A stretch of 64,000 nucleotides of DNA from Brevibacillus centrosporus (GCF_003710815.1 NZ_RHHP01000001.1:496001-560000); one strand, 5' to 3'. Shown: positions 33,368-41,877, numbered from the stretch's first letter. Notes: generated from the letters alone by a model not told the origin. Numbers and translations are program-made.

Positions 33368-34363
33368 TTACAAGTCAGCATCTGATCGGTCCGCTGGATA
33401 TACGAGTCCTAACTGCTTTCTCGCCTCATCCATAATCTCCATCGTGATCAGCGAATTCGCATGGGTGTTCGTGGCTGATTCCAGCGCTCCCTGCTGCACC
33501 AGCTCCATAAATTCCCGTATTTCGTAATGCATCAGCTTTGGAGTCTGGGGCCTCGTGACATCTTCTACCCGTCCATCCCGGTACCGGATTTCTATCTTTT
33601 TCAAATGATTGATTTTATCGATGACCATCGTAGCGTTCTCGCCCTGAATTTCTGCTGGCAAATACGAGTCCGTAATTTTCGAGTAGATCACTACCGCTTC
33701 TTTGTCCTCGTACTTCATCAGGATACTTCCTTCTCCGTCGACGCCTGAATCGAGCATGATCGCCTCCGCCTTGACCGAGGAAGGTTTTCCGAACAAGACC
33801 ACCATCGGGTACAAACAATAGATGCCGATATCCATCATGGCGCCGTTTGAAAAAGCAGGGTCAAACGCATTGAGGACCGTTCCTTCTTTATACGCATCAT
33901 AGCGAGAAGAATATTGGCAGTTCCCTGCAAAATACCGCCGAATGATCCCTAGCTTGTGAATGTTCTCCTGAATCGCCTGGAAATTAGGTGCCAACGTAGA
34001 TTTCACGGCTTCCATAAGCAGTACACCGTTTTGTTTCGCTGCCAGCATCATGGCTTTTGCCTCTGCAGCATTGGACGCTACAGGCTTTTCACACAGTACG
34101 TGCAGCCCATTCTCCATGCATAGGATGGCTTGCTTGGCATGAAAAGAATTTGGACTGGCGATATACACGGCATCAAGCACCTTGCTTTTTGCCATCGTCT
34201 CGACGTCCGTAAAAACATAGGGAGCATCATGCGTCTGCGCGAAAGATCTGGCGCGTTCTTCTGTACGTGAATAAACTGCTGTCAGAGAGAAACCTTCTAC
34301 TTCTTTACCTGAACGAATGAACTCTTCAGTGATCCAGTTCGTTCCAATTACGCCAAATCGCAT
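33368..34363 (-). CDS. Gfo/Idh/MocA family oxidoreductase
   Basis: A 331-residue dehydrogenase. The Rossmann start is MRFGVIGTNWITEEFIRSG, followed by FTDVETMAKSKVLDAVYIASPNSFHAKQAILCMENGLHVLCEKPVASNAAEA with the catalytic EKP lysine, and a C-terminal substrate domain (MMDIGIYCLYPMVVLFG). Members oxidise sugars and polyols; the substrate here is unknown. ATG at 34363 follows GAGGAGAG. It sits 16 bp after gnd and before pgi, inside a run of hexose-phosphate genes, so a sugar-phosphate-related role is plausible. Confidence 0.88.
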   Translation of the reverse strand: MRFGVIGTNWITEEFIRSGKEVEGFSLTAVYSRTEERARSFAQTHDAPYVFTDVETMAKSKVLDAVYIASPNSFHAKQAILCMENGLHVLCEKPVASNAAEAKAMMLAAKQNGVLLMEAVKSTLAPNFQAIQENIHKLGIIRRYFAGNCQYSSRYDAYKEGTVLNAFDPAFSNGAMMDIGIYCLYPMVVLFGKPSSVKAEAIMLDSGVDGEGSILMKYEDKEAVVIYSKITDSYLPAEIQGENATMVIDKINHLKKIEIRYRDGRVEDVTRPQTPKLMHYEIREFMELVQQGALESATNTHANSLITMEIMDEARKQLGLVYPADRSDADL

Positions 34364-34379
34364 CGCGGATCGCTCTCCT

Positions 34380-35282
34380 CTAGTTTTTTTCTGCCTTTTC
34401 CACGGCATGTCCTCCAAACTCATTTCGGAGTGCCGCTACTACCTTTCCTGTAAACGTATCAGTCTCCATCGAGCGATAGCGCATCAGGAGAGACATCGCA
34501 ATAACCGGAGTGGCTGCTTGTAGGTCCAAAGCCGTTTCAACCGTCCATTTCCCTTCGCCAGACGAGTGCATAACCCCTTTTAGCTCATCCAGATTGGCGT
34601 CTTTGGAAAAGGCTCGTTCTGTCAGCTCCATGAGCCACGAACGAATGACGGAGCCATTGTTCCATACCCGTGCCACTTGTTCAAAGTCAAATGAAAAGTC
34701 GCTTTTTTCCAAGACCTCAAAACCCTCACCAATCGCAGCCATCATCCCGTACTCGATGCCATTGTGCACCATCTTCAGAAAATGACCACTGCCGGCTTTT
34801 CCCGCGTACAAAAAACCGTTTGCTACCGCTGTGTCGCGAAAAACAGGCTCGACTACTGCCCATGCTTCCGGGTCTCCTCCAACCATGTAGCAGGCACCGT
34901 GTCGAGCCCCCTCCATGCCACCAGACGTCCCCGCATCCATATAATGTACGCCTGCTTCCTTCATTTGATGGTAACGACGGATGGACTCTTTGTAGTGTGA
35001 ATTTCCTGCTTCGACAACGATATCACCTGCCTGCAACAACGGAGTCAATTCCTCAAGCACGGAATCAACGATGGCGTGCGGCACCATGATCCAGAGCACG
35101 CGTGGAGTCTCCAAAGAAGAGACTAATTCCTGCAAGTCAGAGACACCTTTCGCCCCGTACCCTTTCATCGCTTCTACTGCTTGGGCATTGACATCAAAAG
35201 CTACTACCTCATGCTGATGGTCGAGTAAATTTTGTCCCAAGTTCAAGCCCATTTTTCCTAAACCGATAAGACCGACTTTCAT
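34380..35282 (-). CDS. gnd: 6-phosphogluconate dehydrogenase, decarboxylating (short GndA/YqeC type)
   Basis: Oxidises 6-phosphogluconate to ribulose 5-phosphate and CO2. The 300-residue length marks the short, often NAD-dependent form. It has GLIGLGKMGLNLGQNLLDHQHEVVAFD, the substrate-binding YMDAGTSGGMEGARHGACYMVGG, KMVHNGIEYGMMAAIGEGFEVL with the catalytic Lys, and a shorter all-helical end. AGGAGGG precedes the ATG. The downstream partner of zwf (34 bp gap); with zwf it closes the oxidative loop that regenerates the ribulose 5-phosphate used by HxlA. Confidence 0.94.
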   Translation of the reverse strand: MKVGLIGLGKMGLNLGQNLLDHQHEVVAFDVNAQAVEAMKGYGAKGVSDLQELVSSLETPRVLWIMVPHAIVDSVLEELTPLLQAGDIVVEAGNSHYKESIRRYHQMKEAGVHYMDAGTSGGMEGARHGACYMVGGDPEAWAVVEPVFRDTAVANGFLYAGKAGSGHFLKMVHNGIEYGMMAAIGEGFEVLEKSDFSFDFEQVARVWNNGSVIRSWLMELTERAFSKDANLDELKGVMHSSGEGKWTVETALDLQAATPVIAMSLLMRYRSMETDTFTGKVVAALRNEFGGHAVEKAEKN

Positions 35283-35316
35283 TCTCGTTCCCTCCTGTCT
35301 GTTCCTTCCCGTGTCT

Positions 35317-36816
35317 TTATGAATGACTCGGGATCGGTTCACGCTCCGGCGCTTTATCCAGCCACCATTGAAAACCGTCTGCTAGCAATAATTCCTCCGA
35401 AGCATCAGGACCGTACGAACCTGCCGGATACGTATGCAAAGGAACGAGATTTTCCCGGAAAGCCTCTAGAATCGGCTCGACCCACATCCATGATAGCTCT
35501 ACTTCTTTCCAGTGAGCAAAGTACGTGGAATCTCCTCTCAATGCATCGAACAGCAACAGTTCATACGCTTCGGGTACATCTTTCGTTCCCGCCGAAAAGT
35601 CAACGGTGACAGGCTCAATCTTTCCGCTATTGGATGGATTCTTACTATTCACTTGCAGGGCGATACCCTCATCTGGATTCACGCTGATAATTAGCAAATT
35701 CGGTGCCGGTTTCTCCTGTTGATGTTGGTATAGCTGTTCCAACGGATTTTTGAATTCAATAACGATTCTCGTCGATTTTTCCTTCATCCGCTTGCCTGTA
35801 CGAATATAGAACGGGACGCCCTTCCAGAACGGATCATCAATCCAGACACGAGCCGCTACAAATGTATCCGTCATCGAGTAAGGTTGAACCCCTGGCTCGG
35901 CCCGGTAACCAACTACGTGCTTGTCCAAAATTTCTCCCGCCCCGTACTGGCCACGGACCACTTGCTGGCTTATTTCTTCCTTTTGCAAAGGTCGTACGGC
36001 TTCCATCACTTGGCGCTTCTGTGCTCGAATATCATTAGCCGTGATTCGTTTTGGCAGATGCATGGCAGTCATCATCAACATTTGCAGCATATGGTTTTGC
36101 ACCATATCTCGAATGGCTCCTACATGGTCGTAATAGCCTGCCCGCTCTTCTACCCCTACGGTTTCGCCGGCCGTGATCTGCACATTGGCGATATATTGGT
36201 TGTTCCAAAGAGCCTGGAAAACCGGATTGGCAAATTCCAATGCCTCCAGATTTTGCACCATCGGCTTGCCCAAATAGTGATCGATCCGGTAAATTTCTTC
36301 TTCCTCAAATGCGGTACTGAGTTTTTCATTTAATTGTTGGGCAGATTTCAGATCATTCCCAAATGGTTTTTCGATAATCAGTCGCTTCCAGCCCTTCGTC
36401 GTACCAAGTCCGCTTGTCTTTATATTCGAGGTAATCACGTCGAAAAATTCGGGTGCCACAGACAAGTAAAACATCCGGTTTTCCGGTATTTGCAAGGCTG
36501 CTTCACGTTGTTTCACAGTTTCCAGCAGAGGAAAAAAGGCTTGCGGATCCGTCACATCGACTGCACAATAGCGAAACGCTGCGACAAACTCGTCCATTTG
36601 CTGTGCATCTACCTGGGAACGGCGAGAAAATGTACGTACCGACTTCTCGATACTTGCTTGAAACTCTTCGTCTGACCAGTCTCTTCTGCCTACTCCTATA
36701 ATGGAAAAAGTGGAAGGCATCTTTTTGTCGAGATATAAATTGTACAAGGCAGGGTAAATTTTACGCTTTGCCAAATCTCCTGTAGCACCAAACAACACAA
36801 AAGTCATCGATTCCAT
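35317..36816 (-). CDS. zwf: Glucose-6-phosphate 1-dehydrogenase
   Basis: First oxidative step of the pentose phosphate pathway, making NADPH. The 499-residue protein has the nucleotide-binding VLFGATGDLAKRKIYPALYNLY, the active site RIDHYLGKPMVQNLEALEFAN (His-Lys), and FYIRTGKRM in the C-terminal domain; length is normal. It is the first gene of the zwf-gnd-Gfo-pgi run. No 6-phosphogluconolactonase gene is present in this window; spontaneous hydrolysis or a gene elsewhere must serve that step. Confidence 0.96.
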   Translation of the reverse strand: MESMTFVLFGATGDLAKRKIYPALYNLYLDKKMPSTFSIIGVGRRDWSDEEFQASIEKSVRTFSRRSQVDAQQMDEFVAAFRYCAVDVTDPQAFFPLLETVKQREAALQIPENRMFYLSVAPEFFDVITSNIKTSGLGTTKGWKRLIIEKPFGNDLKSAQQLNEKLSTAFEEEEIYRIDHYLGKPMVQNLEALEFANPVFQALWNNQYIANVQITAGETVGVEERAGYYDHVGAIRDMVQNHMLQMLMMTAMHLPKRITANDIRAQKRQVMEAVRPLQKEEISQQVVRGQYGAGEILDKHVVGYRAEPGVQPYSMTDTFVAARVWIDDPFWKGVPFYIRTGKRMKEKSTRIVIEFKNPLEQLYQHQQEKPAPNLLIISVNPDEGIALQVNSKNPSNSGKIEPVTVDFSAGTKDVPEAYELLLFDALRGDSTYFAHWKEVELSWMWVEPILEAFRENLVPLHTYPAGSYGPDASEELLLADGFQWWLDKAPEREPIPSHS

Positions 36817-36942
36817 GTGCGATCCCGCCCCCTTCCTGTATTTTTTCTGAGGTGGTTATTCATGTTTACATCGTTATTATTAGAGTAAACCATGTGCGTA
36901 ATCAAGTACTAACTTTGATCAAACTTAGTGTGAAAAAGGTGA

Positions 36943-37308
36943 CTATTTCACGATTAAGGTCCTGTCTTCTTCTTGATTCAAGACGGTATCCATGTAGTTT
37001 CTCCCCCACTGATACATCGAATCCAGAATAGGCATCAGGCTTTGACCTTGCGCCGTCAACGAATACTCGACTTTTGGTGGAACGACCGGATAAACGACAC
37101 GCCGAACGATTTGATCCTCTTCCAGCTCTCTTAGTTGATTCACCAGCATTTTTTGCGTAATGTCTGGGATGAGCGTTCTCAGCTCGCCAAAACGTTTAGT
37201 CCCTTCCTTGCCTAAATACCACATGATCAACATTTTCCATTTTCCCCCAATGACTGTCAGGGTCAGCTCTTTTTCGCAGTTAAATGTTCTGTTTTGAATA
37301 CGTCCCAT
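36943..37308 (-). CDS. hxlR: HxlR family transcriptional regulator, candidate activator of hxlAB
   Basis: A 121-residue winged-helix regulator with the HxlR core: [82 protein letters not shown] pattern, including the near N-terminal cysteine (residue 11 area) that senses formaldehyde in Bacillus HxlR. It lies about 9 kb from hxlAB but directly upstream of zwf-gnd-pgi, and the same GTTAC repeats occur near both. A small zinc-ribbon gene ends 12 bp before it. Family membership is firm; the target is inferred. Confidence 0.88.
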   Translation of the reverse strand: MGRIQNRTFNCEKELTLTVIGGKWKMLIMWYLGKEGTKRFGELRTLIPDITQKMLVNQLRELEEDQIVRRVVYPVVPPKVEYSLTAQGQSLMPILDSMYQWGRNYMDTVLNQEEDRTLIVK

Positions 37309-37320
37309 CTCTTTCCCTCC

Positions 37321-37464
37321 TCATTTTCTGATTCGTTTTCCAGATTGGACATTGATCACGATCTCTCTCGTTTGACCGTGACCACATACTGGACAATGCT
37401 TTTCGGTCGTGATCGACAAGCATTCCTCACACACGCGCCGAAATATCGAATCCGCATGAATCAT
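37321..37464 (-). CDS. Small zinc-ribbon protein upstream of hxlR
   Basis: A 47-residue ORF read directly: it starts MIHADSIFRRVCEECLSITT and has a second pair in EKHCPVCGHGQTREIVINV. The two CxxC knuckles twelve residues apart make a rubredoxin-like zinc ribbon. GGAGAGGG lies six bases before the ATG and hxlR starts 12 bp after its stop, so the two should be one transcript. No family was recognised; it could bind zinc, sense thiol-reactive aldehydes, or be an hxlR accessory. All of that is inference. Confidence 0.6.
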   Translation of the reverse strand: MIHADSIFRRVCEECLSITTEKHCPVCGHGQTREIVINVQSGKRIRK

Positions 37465-37573
37465 GATTATCCCTCTCCTTTCTCAAGCGTACGTTTCTAT
37501 TATTTAAGTTGTTTTTCAACAACGTATCATCAGTGGGGATAGCGTCATTATGTAACATATCAGCACAAGTGGG

Positions 37574-37625
37574 AAGTACGTACTTTTCATTCAGATAGTT
37601 ACCTTTTTGTTACATAGTTACTTCC
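37574..37625. promoter_or_regulatory. Repeat-rich upstream region of the zinc-ribbon/hxlR unit
   Basis: AAGTACGTACTT palindrome (37574-37585), then AGTTAC, GTTAC and AGTTAC spaced by 9-11 bp. GTTACCTAGTTAC upstream of hxlA resembles it, so both may bind HxlR. The stretch 37465-37767 otherwise holds a CGAGTGG/CCACTCG hairpin (37704-37727) and no further gene. Confidence 0.4.
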
Positions 37626-37767
37626 TCCATACCCCCTCCAAAAAAGCAGACCTTTTCACCAACGCGGCGCATGGGACTTCCGGGGGGTCTCATATACATG
37701 TACGAGTGGAGCCTTTTTGCCACTCGAATCGAGCCATTTGCATTTGACTATAAGGAGGAGTTTGGAC

Positions 37768-37896
37768 ATGCGATTGAGGCTGCGTCCCCGGGAGCCGATC
37801 GACAGTGTGGCAGAAGTACAGGTTTACCTTGCGACCATTGATTTATTTTTGCAAAAATGGCTCTTTCGAATGCGAAGATCGTGCAATTCAAATTAG
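37768..37896 (+). CDS. 42-residue ORF coupled to the saccharopine-dehydrogenase-like gene
   Basis: MRLRLRPREPIDSVAEVQVY start, hydrophobic/basic middle (LATIDLFLQKWLFRMRR) and a short end. It has an excellent AAGGAGGAG site, and its stop codon overlaps the ribosome site of the next gene (stop 37896, next ATG 37909), so translation of the two is probably coupled. It may be a leader peptide or a small protein; no family was recognised. Confidence 0.5.
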   Translation: MRLRLRPREPIDSVAEVQVYLATIDLFLQKWLFRMRRSCNSN

Positions 37897-37908
37897 AAGG
37901 AGGACTCT

Positions 37909-39111
37909 ATGCGAGTCGCAATCTTGGGTGTCGGCGGTGTAGGACAAGTAAGTGCCTGTGAACTCATTAAATCTTCTCATGTGAAAAAGCTGGTCCTTGC
38001 AGATATCTCCATCGGGCCTGCAGAGGAACTGGCCGTTGAGCTTCGCCGGGAGACAGACATAGAAATTGAAGTGAAACGTGTGGATGCCCGCGATATTTCC
38101 AGCGTGCAAGCCATTTTGAACGGCATTGATGTCTTGCTTCATATCGGTTTGCCAGAAAACAACTTTGATGTCATGAAAGCCTGCTTAAACACACGAACGC
38201 ATTATATCGACACCGCTTCCTCTGGACCGCAGTGGCTGCGGAAGCAACTGGCGTGGAATGACCAGTTTCGTGCTGCAGGTATTCTCGGCGTCATGGGATT
38301 GGGCTGCGATCCAGGCTTTTCCAATATCGCTGCTCGGTATGCCGTGGATCAACTGGATGAAGTGGACGCGATTCTCATTCGTGATGGAGATAATTCTGTG
38401 GTGGACTATGACGGCTTTTGCTCCTATTTTAGTCCGCAAACAGCCATCCAGGAATGTTTGGCCAAACCGAACTACTGGACGGCGGCAAAGGGCGAGCAGT
38501 ATTTGCCGACCCTATTTGCCAACAAGGAAGAATTTGAATTTCCAGAACCCATCGGCTGGCTTGACTGCTACCATGTGGAGCATGAAGAGGCGACCACACT
38601 CGGTGAGACCATCGGCCGCGCCAAGGGCTGCAAGTATGTTGATTTCAAGTACGCCCTGCATCCTGACTTTGTGAATACCTTGCAAGTGCTGCGTTACTTG
38701 GGTCTAGATAGTGACGAGGAGATTGAAGTCAAAGGCGTGAGGGTGGCCCCGCGAGATGTCGTCGTGACTTCGATGCCCAAGCCAGTTGATCTCGCTGGCA
38801 AAATACACGGTTACTCCAGTGTCGGAGCTCTTGTCAAAGGAAAGAAGGATAACAAGCGAAAAGATATTTACGTCTACACGATCGCCAATCACGATGAGGT
38901 CTTTTACAAAACGGAGTTCCAAGCGACGATCTGGCAGACCGGTATCCCCCCTGTCGTGGCCGTAGATATGATAGCGGAAGGACAGTTGACAACTACAGGC
39001 TGCATTCCGCCTGAGCTGATTGATCCCATCCCCTTTTTGACCAAACTGAAAGCACGCGGGATGTCCTGGGACGTCATCGAGAAGACCTCCCCTCTTTTGC
39101 ACATGCTCTAA
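37909..39111 (+). CDS. Saccharopine dehydrogenase family oxidoreductase
   Basis: A 400-residue NAD(P)-dependent protein. The Rossmann start is MRVAILGVGGVGQVSACELIK, then LADISIGPAEELAVEL, a DARDISSVQAILNGIDVLLHIG segment, THYIDTASSGP and GLGCDPGFSNIAARYAVDQLDEVDAILIRDGDN, as in saccharopine dehydrogenase/LYS9-type and carboxynorspermidine-synthase-type enzymes. The second half is a substrate-binding domain. The amino-acid substrate is unknown. It lies behind a translationally coupled small ORF and before a bidirectional terminator. Confidence 0.87.
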   Translation: MRVAILGVGGVGQVSACELIKSSHVKKLVLADISIGPAEELAVELRRETDIEIEVKRVDARDISSVQAILNGIDVLLHIGLPENNFDVMKACLNTRTHYIDTASSGPQWLRKQLAWNDQFRAAGILGVMGLGCDPGFSNIAARYAVDQLDEVDAILIRDGDNSVVDYDGFCSYFSPQTAIQECLAKPNYWTAAKGEQYLPTLFANKEEFEFPEPIGWLDCYHVEHEEATTLGETIGRAKGCKYVDFKYALHPDFVNTLQVLRYLGLDSDEEIEVKGVRVAPRDVVVTSMPKPVDLAGKIHGYSSVGALVKGKKDNKRKDIYVYTIANHDEVFYKTEFQATIWQTGIPPVVAVDMIAEGQLTTTGCIPPELIDPIPFLTKLKARGMSWDVIEKTSPLLHML

Positions 39112-39129
39112 GACGTACAGTTCATATAC

Positions 39130-39167
39130 AAAAACCGTTCGGGAAAATTTCCTCCTGAACGGTTTTT
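39130..39167. terminator. Bidirectional terminator
   Basis: AAAAACCGTTC / GAACGGTTTTT arms between the saccharopine-dehydrogenase-like gene and the converging AAA ATPase gene. Confidence 0.85.
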
Positions 39168-39174
39168 ACCATTG

Positions 39175-40365
39175 CTATATTCTTTTTTGCTCCGCCAAAA
39201 AATGCTCGACTCCATCGTAGAGCCCTTCGTCATTGGCGTATTTTACATAGTTTTTCGCCGTGCGCAGCCATTCGATTGTCGTAGGACGAGTGGCGGCTAT
39301 GGACTCCCGCAGATCGCTCATACGGATGGGACGCTCGGTTCCTTTTGCCAGGATGTCATGCAGCACTTGCTCCGTTGCGAGCTCCACGACATACTCGATA
39401 TCTGCTCCAGAGTACAGCTCAGTCCATGCCGCCAGCTGGGCATAATCCAGAGGCTCTACCGGTCTGCCATCCAGCTTAAGCTGGAAGATCGTCTCCCGCG
39501 CTGCTCTGTCAGGCGGTCCGACGAACACCATTTTCTCAAAGCGGCCCGGACGATGAAACGCAGGATCTACATCCCATGGCATGTTGGTTGCCCCCATCAC
39601 CAAGAGCCGATCTGCACGCATGCTCGCTCTATCCATCTCAGACAAGAGCTGATCGATGATCCCTCTCATCCATGGTGACGATGCTTTCCCACGATGGTAC
39701 CCGATGGCATCCATCTCGTCCAAAAAGAGCACCGCTGGCTTCTGCTGCCGTGCTGAATCAAACAGGGCTCGGATGTTCTGTTCGCTCGCACCCACGTGCG
39801 TATGCAAGATATCTGCCACTTGTACGTGAAACAGCTTTGCCTGACATTCACCTGCGGTTGCTTTTCCCAAAAAAGTCTTCCCACAACCAGGGGGGCCGTA
39901 TAGCAGGACTCCGCCACCTGCACGAATCCCGTACCGGTCGTATAATTCTGGTGTCAGAAAAGGCTGAACCATTTTCATTCGGATGGCTTCCTTCACATCG
40001 TGCAGCCCTCCTACATCCATGAAGCGAACCGCTTTGTCGAGCACGGTGACTTGACTCTCTCCCTTTTTATTTTTTCCCCCCTCAATGACTCGCATGGTGA
40101 CGTTGGATTTTACAGGCGCCTGTGTACTTGCTCCACCGTCATTGGCTTTTCCCGAGCTGCGCTTTGGCATTTGTGTACTCAGCTTGTTTAGCTCTATCAC
40201 GATCTGATCCTTTAGACCCTCGTCCCCGTAAGCCAACGCCTGTGTAAAGGCGAGCAGTGCCTCTCCCCTCTCCCCCTGCTCTGTATATTCCAATCCCAGC
40301 AAGAACCACGCTGACGCATTCTTCGGTTCGTTGCCGATCATATTTTTCAAAATGTCTATCTTCAT
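39175..40365 (-). CDS. AAA+ ATPase with N-terminal TPR-like region
   Basis: A 396-residue ATPase. Residues 1-60 form TPR-like helices (MIGNEPKNASAWFLLGLEYTEQGERGEALLAFTQAL), followed by a polar linker and one AAA module: Walker A GPPGCGKT (157-164), Walker B VLFLDE (212-217), sensor-1 GATN, arginine-finger PGRFEK, and a C-terminal four-helix lid with a Vps4/spastin-like tail. It belongs to the classic CDC48/FtsH-like clade without a protease domain. The start is at 40365 (GAGG nine bases upstream) or 40374, which overlaps the previous stop as ATGA. Last gene of a three-gene operon. Confidence 0.85.
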   Translation of the reverse strand: MKIDILKNMIGNEPKNASAWFLLGLEYTEQGERGEALLAFTQALAYGDEGLKDQIVIELNKLSTQMPKRSSGKANDGGASTQAPVKSNVTMRVIEGGKNKKGESQVTVLDKAVRFMDVGGLHDVKEAIRMKMVQPFLTPELYDRYGIRAGGGVLLYGPPGCGKTFLGKATAGECQAKLFHVQVADILHTHVGASEQNIRALFDSARQQKPAVLFLDEMDAIGYHRGKASSPWMRGIIDQLLSEMDRASMRADRLLVMGATNMPWDVDPAFHRPGRFEKMVFVGPPDRAARETIFQLKLDGRPVEPLDYAQLAAWTELYSGADIEYVVELATEQVLHDILAKGTERPIRMSDLRESIAATRPTTIEWLRTAKNYVKYANDEGLYDGVEHFLAEQKRI

Positions 40366-40370
40366 TTGTT

Positions 40371-41258
40371 TCATCCTCTGCGTGCCATTTTGCATGTCCA
40401 TTTGTACAGAAAAGGTGAGAACCAAAAGTAGCCGCATACTAGTATGGCAAATATCCCGACGGCCATGAGACTGGAGTACCAATGCAGCTTTGCCAGGATA
40501 TATAGGCAAAGAATCAGCATGATCCACCAGACAGACGGTCCTCCCGTTTTTAGCAGGATGCGTTCTGGCCAATTCATGGGATGAATGAGCTTATCCAGCC
40601 GCTCTAATACTTGAACCAAATGCTCATCCAACGGGTTCATTCGATAGGCTTGGGTAAAATAGGCCCGCGCTTCCCGATACGCCTCCTTATCCAATGCCAG
40701 AAGTCCGAGCTTCACCAGCTTGTCTACCCGATTGCCCGCTACTCTGACGTAACTGCGAATCGTTTCTTCCTGCTCCATCGGCTGTTCGTATGCCCGCTGA
40801 AAAAAGTATTGATAATGCAGGACTGTCTCATCATCATGCCCCAGATATTGGGCATGCGCAAGGAGGTGTTTCGCTTTTTCTTCGTAACCGGTCTGGAGCA
40901 TCAAGTAGGCGTATTGCGCCATAACTCCTGCATTTCGGGGATTCTCATGCAACGTTGCCAGCAGCCACTCTTCGGCTTCTACATACGCCTTTTTCTCGAT
41001 GCAGATTGCCCCGAGCAAAGCAAAGCAGATTTCTTTTTGTGTGCCGGATTTCACCGCTGCCTTTGCGTACGTCTCTGCTTCCTCAATCTCTTCCAGGTAA
41101 AAGGCGCATGAGGCTGCGTAATACAACGCGATCTCATCAGCTGGCTCGTGAGATAGCACCTCAAGAAATTTACGCTTCGCTTGTTCGTACTTTCCGAGCT
41201 CGTAATAGTAAACAGCTTCTTGCCATAGGACGATCTCTTTAGCGGACCACATCGCCAT
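40371..41258 (-). CDS. TPR-repeat membrane protein
   Basis: A 295-residue protein. The first 220 residues are tetratricopeptide-like helix pairs (AVYYYELGKYEQAKRKFLEVLSHEPADEIALYYAASCAFYLEEIEEAETYAKAA, later EAYREARAYFTQAYRMNPLDEH). Two membrane helices follow (about 243-283) and a short basic tail, so it is a tail-anchored TPR scaffold facing the cytoplasm. It overlaps the upstream membrane-protein gene by 20 bp and the AAA gene by a few bases, so the three are translationally coupled. Function unknown. Confidence 0.82.
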   Translation of the reverse strand: MAMWSAKEIVLWQEAVYYYELGKYEQAKRKFLEVLSHEPADEIALYYAASCAFYLEEIEEAETYAKAAVKSGTQKEICFALLGAICIEKKAYVEAEEWLLATLHENPRNAGVMAQYAYLMLQTGYEEKAKHLLAHAQYLGHDDETVLHYQYFFQRAYEQPMEQEETIRSYVRVAGNRVDKLVKLGLLALDKEAYREARAYFTQAYRMNPLDEHLVQVLERLDKLIHPMNWPERILLKTGGPSVWWIMLILCLYILAKLHWYSSLMAVGIFAILVCGYFWFSPFLYKWTCKMARRG

Positions 41259-41694
41259 AGAAATAGACCTCCCCCGTGCGCAGAAGCAGGAATTCCAGGG
41301 GGAGCGAGACGATCGACAGCAGGATCGCTGGCTTCGTCAAAGGCCTGTACTCTCCCTGCACGACAGAATGAAGGCGAAACCGTTTTTTCAAAACGCAGCG
41401 ATAGCCAAGCCCAAGCCCCGCCGCGGTCACTCGCGAAAAAAGCAGAGCGTCCAGCATAGATCCTGTCATCCATGTATAGAAAAAAGTCGACGCCAAAAGG
41501 ATCAGACCGACCAGAAGCATTCCAAGAGTCGTTCTTTTTGAGACACGCAGCCAATGGCCGTTCATTGTGCCCAAAACGAGAACGGGTAACAAGCCACCAA
41601 AGAAACCTACGTAGAGAAACGAGCTTATGCGATAGGATCTGGTTTCCTTGACTCCCCCATGCCTGAGGGAGGGGTACAGCCATTGCTCAATCAC
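41239..41694 (-). CDS. Small polytopic membrane protein, first gene of a membrane/TPR/AAA operon
   Basis: A 151-residue protein with four to five membrane helices (ISSFLYVGFFGGLLPVLVLG, LGMLLVGLILLASTFFYTW and others) and a charged loop (LKKRFRLHSVVQGEYRPL). No family was recognised. It starts with GTG at 41694 behind AAAGGGG. Its 3' end overlaps the TPR gene. The divergent neighbour is a MarR-GNAT gene whose operator region lies in between. Confidence 0.7.
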   Translation of the reverse strand: MIEQWLYPSLRHGGVKETRSYRISSFLYVGFFGGLLPVLVLGTMNGHWLRVSKRTTLGMLLVGLILLASTFFYTWMTGSMLDALLFSRVTAAGLGLGYRCVLKKRFRLHSVVQGEYRPLTKPAILLSIVSLPLEFLLLRTGEVYFYGDVVR

Positions 41695-41835
41695 TTCTTC
41701 TGCCCCTTTCCAATATGTACAACCCCAACCATTCCATTATAAAACAAACAACGAGCAAGAAGAATATGGAAATTCAAACAAGAAAAGAAAGTGAGCTTTG
41801 TAGCCAGTACCTGGACGATAGAGTCAATCTGCAAG

Positions 41836-41877
41836 TTAGTTGACTGAGTCAATTTTATAGTTGACCAAGTCAACTAA
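41836..41877. promoter_or_regulatory. Twin MarR-type operators
   Basis: TTGACTGAGTCAA (41840-41852) and TTGACCAAGTCAA (41861-41873), centred 21 bp apart, inside a larger inverted repeat with arms TTAGTTGACT / AGTCAACTAA. TATAGT lies between them as a -10 candidate. They lie directly upstream of the MarR-GNAT gene and in the shared region with the divergent operon. Confidence 0.7.
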
